Below, in pieces: positions 61,440 through 64,000 of a stretch of 64,000 nucleotides of DNA. This stretch comes from Epichloe hybrida (taxonomy: Eukaryota > Ascomycota > Sordariomycetes > Hypocreales > Clavicipitaceae). The translations under genes were made by a program, and so were the position numbers. Location: positions 6,014,001-6,078,000 of the forward strand of contig JAFEKR010000001.1 in the NCBI GenBank assembly GCA_019022495.1, in the 5' to 3' direction. The notes beneath the pieces are model-generated. The model had not been told where the DNA came from, did no database searches, and was given only the letters and a program-made list of their open reading frames with translations. Every line of letters begins with the position of its first letter. Position 1 is the first letter of the stretch.

Positions 61440-61927
61440 GTTCTTTTTATAGTTTTCTTAAAATAAGTAATAATAATAATTTATAGAAATATAAAATAAT
61501 ATAATAAGAAGGTTTTTCTTTAAGTTATATTAGGGAAATAAAGTATTAAGTTAAATAGTATTATTAAAACAGTATAATATTATATATAACCTTACTTAGT
61601 TATAATAAAATTATAAAAATAATATAATATTATAAATTCTATAACTAATTTAATAAAATAGGTAATAATAAAAGCTTTTATATAACTAGCTTTCTTTTAA
61701 CTTTATAAATACTAATAACTAATAAAAAGTCTAATACTAATTTATAGTATTTATAGTTAGTGTAGTTTAGGAAAAAAAATTTATAGTATAATATTTTATA
61801 GTTAGTGTAGTATAGTTTTTTTTTCCTTATAGTTAGTGTAGTTTATAGTGTAATGTAGTTGATAGTGTAGTTACTACATTACACTACAAATACTACATTA
61901 CACTACACGTTTTAGTGCAATACTCTG

Positions 61928-62056
61928 GTTGTAGCTATTAATGGCTACCTTTGTGACTATTAATAGCTATAGTGTAGCTATTAGGCTTGCAATGCAAGCT
62001 AGTAATAGAAAGTTCCTTTAACTAGAAAGGGCTAAAACTAGGTCTTATTTTTAACA
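61928..62056 (-). mobile_element. fragment of a second Copia LTR, reversed
   Basis: The reverse complement matches the first 129 bases of the Copia LTR, with TGTTAAAAATAAGACC at 62056 downward. The outer hAT terminus abuts it on the left; gypsy-2-like DNA begins at 62057. Confidence 0.8.
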
Positions 62057-62575
62057 ACTATAATATAAGCCCTTTAGTTAGACTATTTAAAACTATAGTA
62101 TTAAGTACCTTATTTATTTAAACTAATTATAAAAATTAATATAAGTTATCTATTTTTTTTCTAGCTATATAATAGGTAATAATATTTATTTTACTATATT
62201 AAAGCTATATATAGGCTACTATTCAAATATTACTAACTATAATAAAAGGGGGTTATTTTTAATTAGTAATAATATTATTATTATTTCTTTTTATTTACCT
62301 ATATCTCTAAATATAAGGTACTTTATCTTATTTTCTTTATAAGCTTTATTATAGTAATTACACCCTAAGTAAGTAGCTTATTTTATAATTAAGGTTAATT
62401 ATATATAAGGGAGGTATTATATTAAGAGCATAAAGGTTAAAGATAGAATATTTATTAAAGTAAGTCTTTAAAGAACCTTTAAGCTATATAAATAATAAAA
62501 AGGCTAGCTAGCTATAAGATAGCTATATGCTTATAAAGTAAGGTATTTATTAAAAACTATATATATTATTAGTGC
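62057..62575 (+). mobile_element. gypsy-2 3' fragment (3' region and partial LTR)
   Basis: It matches 33826-34337 in order, including the polypurine tract (AAGGGAGG near 62407) and an LTR start at 62420. The LTR is cut after 156 bases by a MITE end. It is more decayed than the full copy. Confidence 0.85.
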
Positions 62576-62614
62576 CAGAGTATTGCACTACAATTGATTT
62601 GTAGTGTATTTTTT
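62576..62614 (-). mobile_element. MITE terminus fragment
   Basis: CAGAGTATTGCACTACAATT and the next 19 bases are the reverse complement of the right end of the 410-bp MITEs. It is cut at 62615 by the LTR-like insert. Confidence 0.85.
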
Positions 62615-62697
62615 TGTGAGAACAATGGTAGCTAGGCAAGAGGTATGGGGGCTCTGGTATATTAACTAAAGCTTGCTAGGTCTAACTGTGTTATGCA
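62615..62697 (+). mobile_element. second, truncated copy of the GC-rich LTR-like insert
   Basis: It starts TGTGAGAACAATGG like 493 and matches for about 80 bases up to GTGTTATGCA, where a CAGAG terminus interrupts it. This confirms that 493 is a real element start. Confidence 0.75.
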
Positions 62698-62704
62698 CAG
62701 AGCT

Positions 62705-63111
62705 TTGTACTACACTACACTACATACTACACTACACTACATACTACACTACACTACATACTACACTACACTACATACTACACTACACTACATACTACAC
62801 TACACTACTACACTACACTACATACTACACTACACTACATACTACACTACACTACATACTACACTACACTACATACTACACTACACTACATACTACACTA
62901 CACTACATACTACACTACACTACATACTACACTACACTACATACTACACTACTACATACTACACTACACTACATACTACACTACACTACATACTACACTA
63001 CACTACATACTACACTACACTACATACTACACTACACTACATACACTACACTACACTACACTACATACATACTACACTACACTACATACTACACTACACT
63101 ACATACTACAC
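62705..63111. repeat. 17-bp minisatellite ACTACACTACACTACAT
   Basis: About 24 units, some shortened. A 17-bp period repeats its reading every 51 bases, so it stays open in two frames as Tyr/Thr/His-rich strings. These are not genes. Confidence 0.93.
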
Positions 63112-63188
63112 TAGGAGATTTTTCTACTACATGTAGTATTTGTAGTATTTTGTAGTATTTGTAGTATTTTATTATATTTAGTAATATA

Positions 63189-63475
63189 ATAGCTTATAAT
63201 AGCTTATAATAGCTTATAATAGCTTATAATAGCTTATAATAGCTTATAATAGCTTATAATAGCTTATAATAGCTTATAATAGCTTATAATAGCTTATACT
63301 AGCTTATACTAGCTTATAATAGCTTATACTAGCTTATACTAGCTTATAATAGCTTATACTAGCTTATACTAGCTTATAATAGCTTATACTAGCTTATACT
63401 AGCTTATAATAGCTTATACTAGCTTATACTAGCTAATAATAGCTTATAATAGCTTATACTAGCTAATAATACTTT
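63189..63475. repeat. decamer array AGCTTATAAT / AGCTTATACT
   Basis: About 28 units in 10-bp register, mixing the TAAT and TACT forms in a rough three-unit cycle. It is the same family as the arrays at 16581 and 47201. Confidence 0.93.
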
Positions 63476-63527
63476 ATAATATTATAAGTGTTAAAGTTTA
63501 ATAAAAATAAAATAGTAAATAAATAAC

Positions 63528-64000
63528 TGTAAGGGCTTGGGCTTTGCCTAAGCATTGTCCGTATAGCAGTTAGAGAGGGGAGTGGCAGAAGTAGTTAGGG
63601 TAAGGAAAGGAGGCTTATATAAGTAGCCTAAGGGGTATAAGGGGCACTACTAGGGATAGCCTCTTACCCTTCCTCCTTTTTCCTTAAGTCTCTTAATACT
63701 ATATTAATACCTTATTATAGTTACCTAAGGGCTAGTCTATAATAATTAAGAGACTTCCTTTAGTCCTTTTTAATAATTACTAAAAGATATAATAGAAATA
63801 CTAATAGATATATTAATAGATATAGTAAACACGCTTTAACTATAAGACTAACCTAGCTAGGGGATAATAACTCCCTTATATAATACTATAGCACTACTAG
63901 TAGCTTAATAGGCTTAATTTAAGACACTTTAACTTATACTTAATAAGTAAATAGTAAAACTTATATGCCTTTAATAATAAGTAGCTATAAATACTATAGG
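63528..64000 (+). mobile_element. second gypsy-1 copy, cut by the window edge
   Basis: A 217-bp LTR (63528-63744, TGTAAGGGC...) is the reverse complement of the LTRs at 1149 and 8000, followed by internal DNA matching 7999 downward. Its sense strand is plus, opposite to the first copy, and this is its 5' end. It continues past the window. Confidence 0.9.

Larger units (their letters stand above)
15026..61927 (+). mobile_element. outer hAT non-autonomous element, expanded by nested insertions
   Basis: The left terminus TAGAGTATTG (decayed CAGAGTATTG) is at 15026 and the right terminus CAATACTCTG ends at 61927. Removing the nested elements leaves four blocks (15026-15324, 17805-18412, 22256-22792 and 61445-61927) that line up in order with the complete 1.8-kb copy at 53082-54868. 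Each break is bounded by a target-site duplication, so this is one element. It encodes nothing itself. Its two flanks (GCTATAGC on the left, GTTGTAGC on the right) agree at only 6 of 8 bases and belong to different host elements, which points to a later rearrangement. Confidence 0.75.
62698..63527. mobile_element. hAT-3 remnant (left end) with minisatellites
   Basis: CAGAGCTTTGTACTACAC looks like a third hAT terminus with TACACTAC sub-terminal repeats. Most of the fragment is repeat (next two entries). The right end is missing because gypsy-1 begins at 63528. The family assignment is by analogy to the other CAGAG termini. Confidence 0.5.

Noticed and set aside
62673..63155. Two overlapping Tyr/Thr/His-rich open frames
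   Set aside because: They are readings of the 17-bp minisatellite, which lacks stops in two frames. There is no start context and no domain.
62698..63475. Telomere or subtelomere repeat
   Set aside because: The unit is not TTAGGG-like and the array is followed by an ordinary gypsy element rather than a chromosome end.

Overview
The window is AT-rich, transposon-only DNA from a filamentous ascomycete-like fungus. I found no intact host gene, no tRNA or rRNA gene and no CRISPR array. Almost all CpA/TpG has become TpA, so TAA/TAG stops litter every frame at former CAA/CAG/TGG codons. That is the signature of repeat-induced point mutation (RIP). By eye, only short inserts and parts of one Copia element and one hAT transposase keep many CA/TG dinucleotides. 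All coding regions are therefore annotated as pseudogenes. Element names used here (gypsy-1, hAT-2 and so on) are local labels.

Layout. 1-756: 3' end of a LINE with a 196-bp GC-rich insert. 757-15025: a second LINE copy (LINE A; endonuclease and reverse transcriptase recognisable), split by gypsy-1 (1149-8216, target-site duplication ATTAC) and by a short non-autonomous LTR element (8287-11229, TSD TAAAC) that itself carries a 410-bp hAT MITE. 15026-61927: one hAT-type element inflated from about 1.9 kb to 47 kb by later insertions. These are another hAT (15333-17796, itself holding a LINE 3' fragment), LINE B (18413-22243) and a Copia element (22798-61439, TSD GTTCT). The Copia element is interrupted by gypsy-3 (25215-54879, minus strand), a MITE (55070-55479) and hAT-2 (57136-58598). 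Gypsy-3 is interrupted by gypsy-2 (26570-34451, a chromovirus, TSD CTCAC), by an 8-kb hAT with a transposase gene (41332-49340, TSD GTCTAGAC) and by a 1.8-kb hAT derivative (53082-54868, TSD ATCACGGC). 61928-64000: five truncated pieces packed end to end (Copia LTR, gypsy-2, MITE, LTR-like insert, hAT-3), then the start of a second, opposite-facing gypsy-1.

Function. The LTR elements encode or once encoded Gag, protease, reverse transcriptase, RNase H and integrase. The 8-kb hAT is the only recognisable source of hAT transposase here, and its termini (CAGAGTATTG) are shared with the MITEs and the 1.8-kb derivatives, so it or a relative probably mobilised them. The most unusual observations are long antisense reading frames in gypsy-3 and in LINE B, direct repeats flanking the hAT transposase that explain its deletion derivatives, long decamer arrays kept in exact 10-bp register, and a phased array of five hairpins in the Copia leader.
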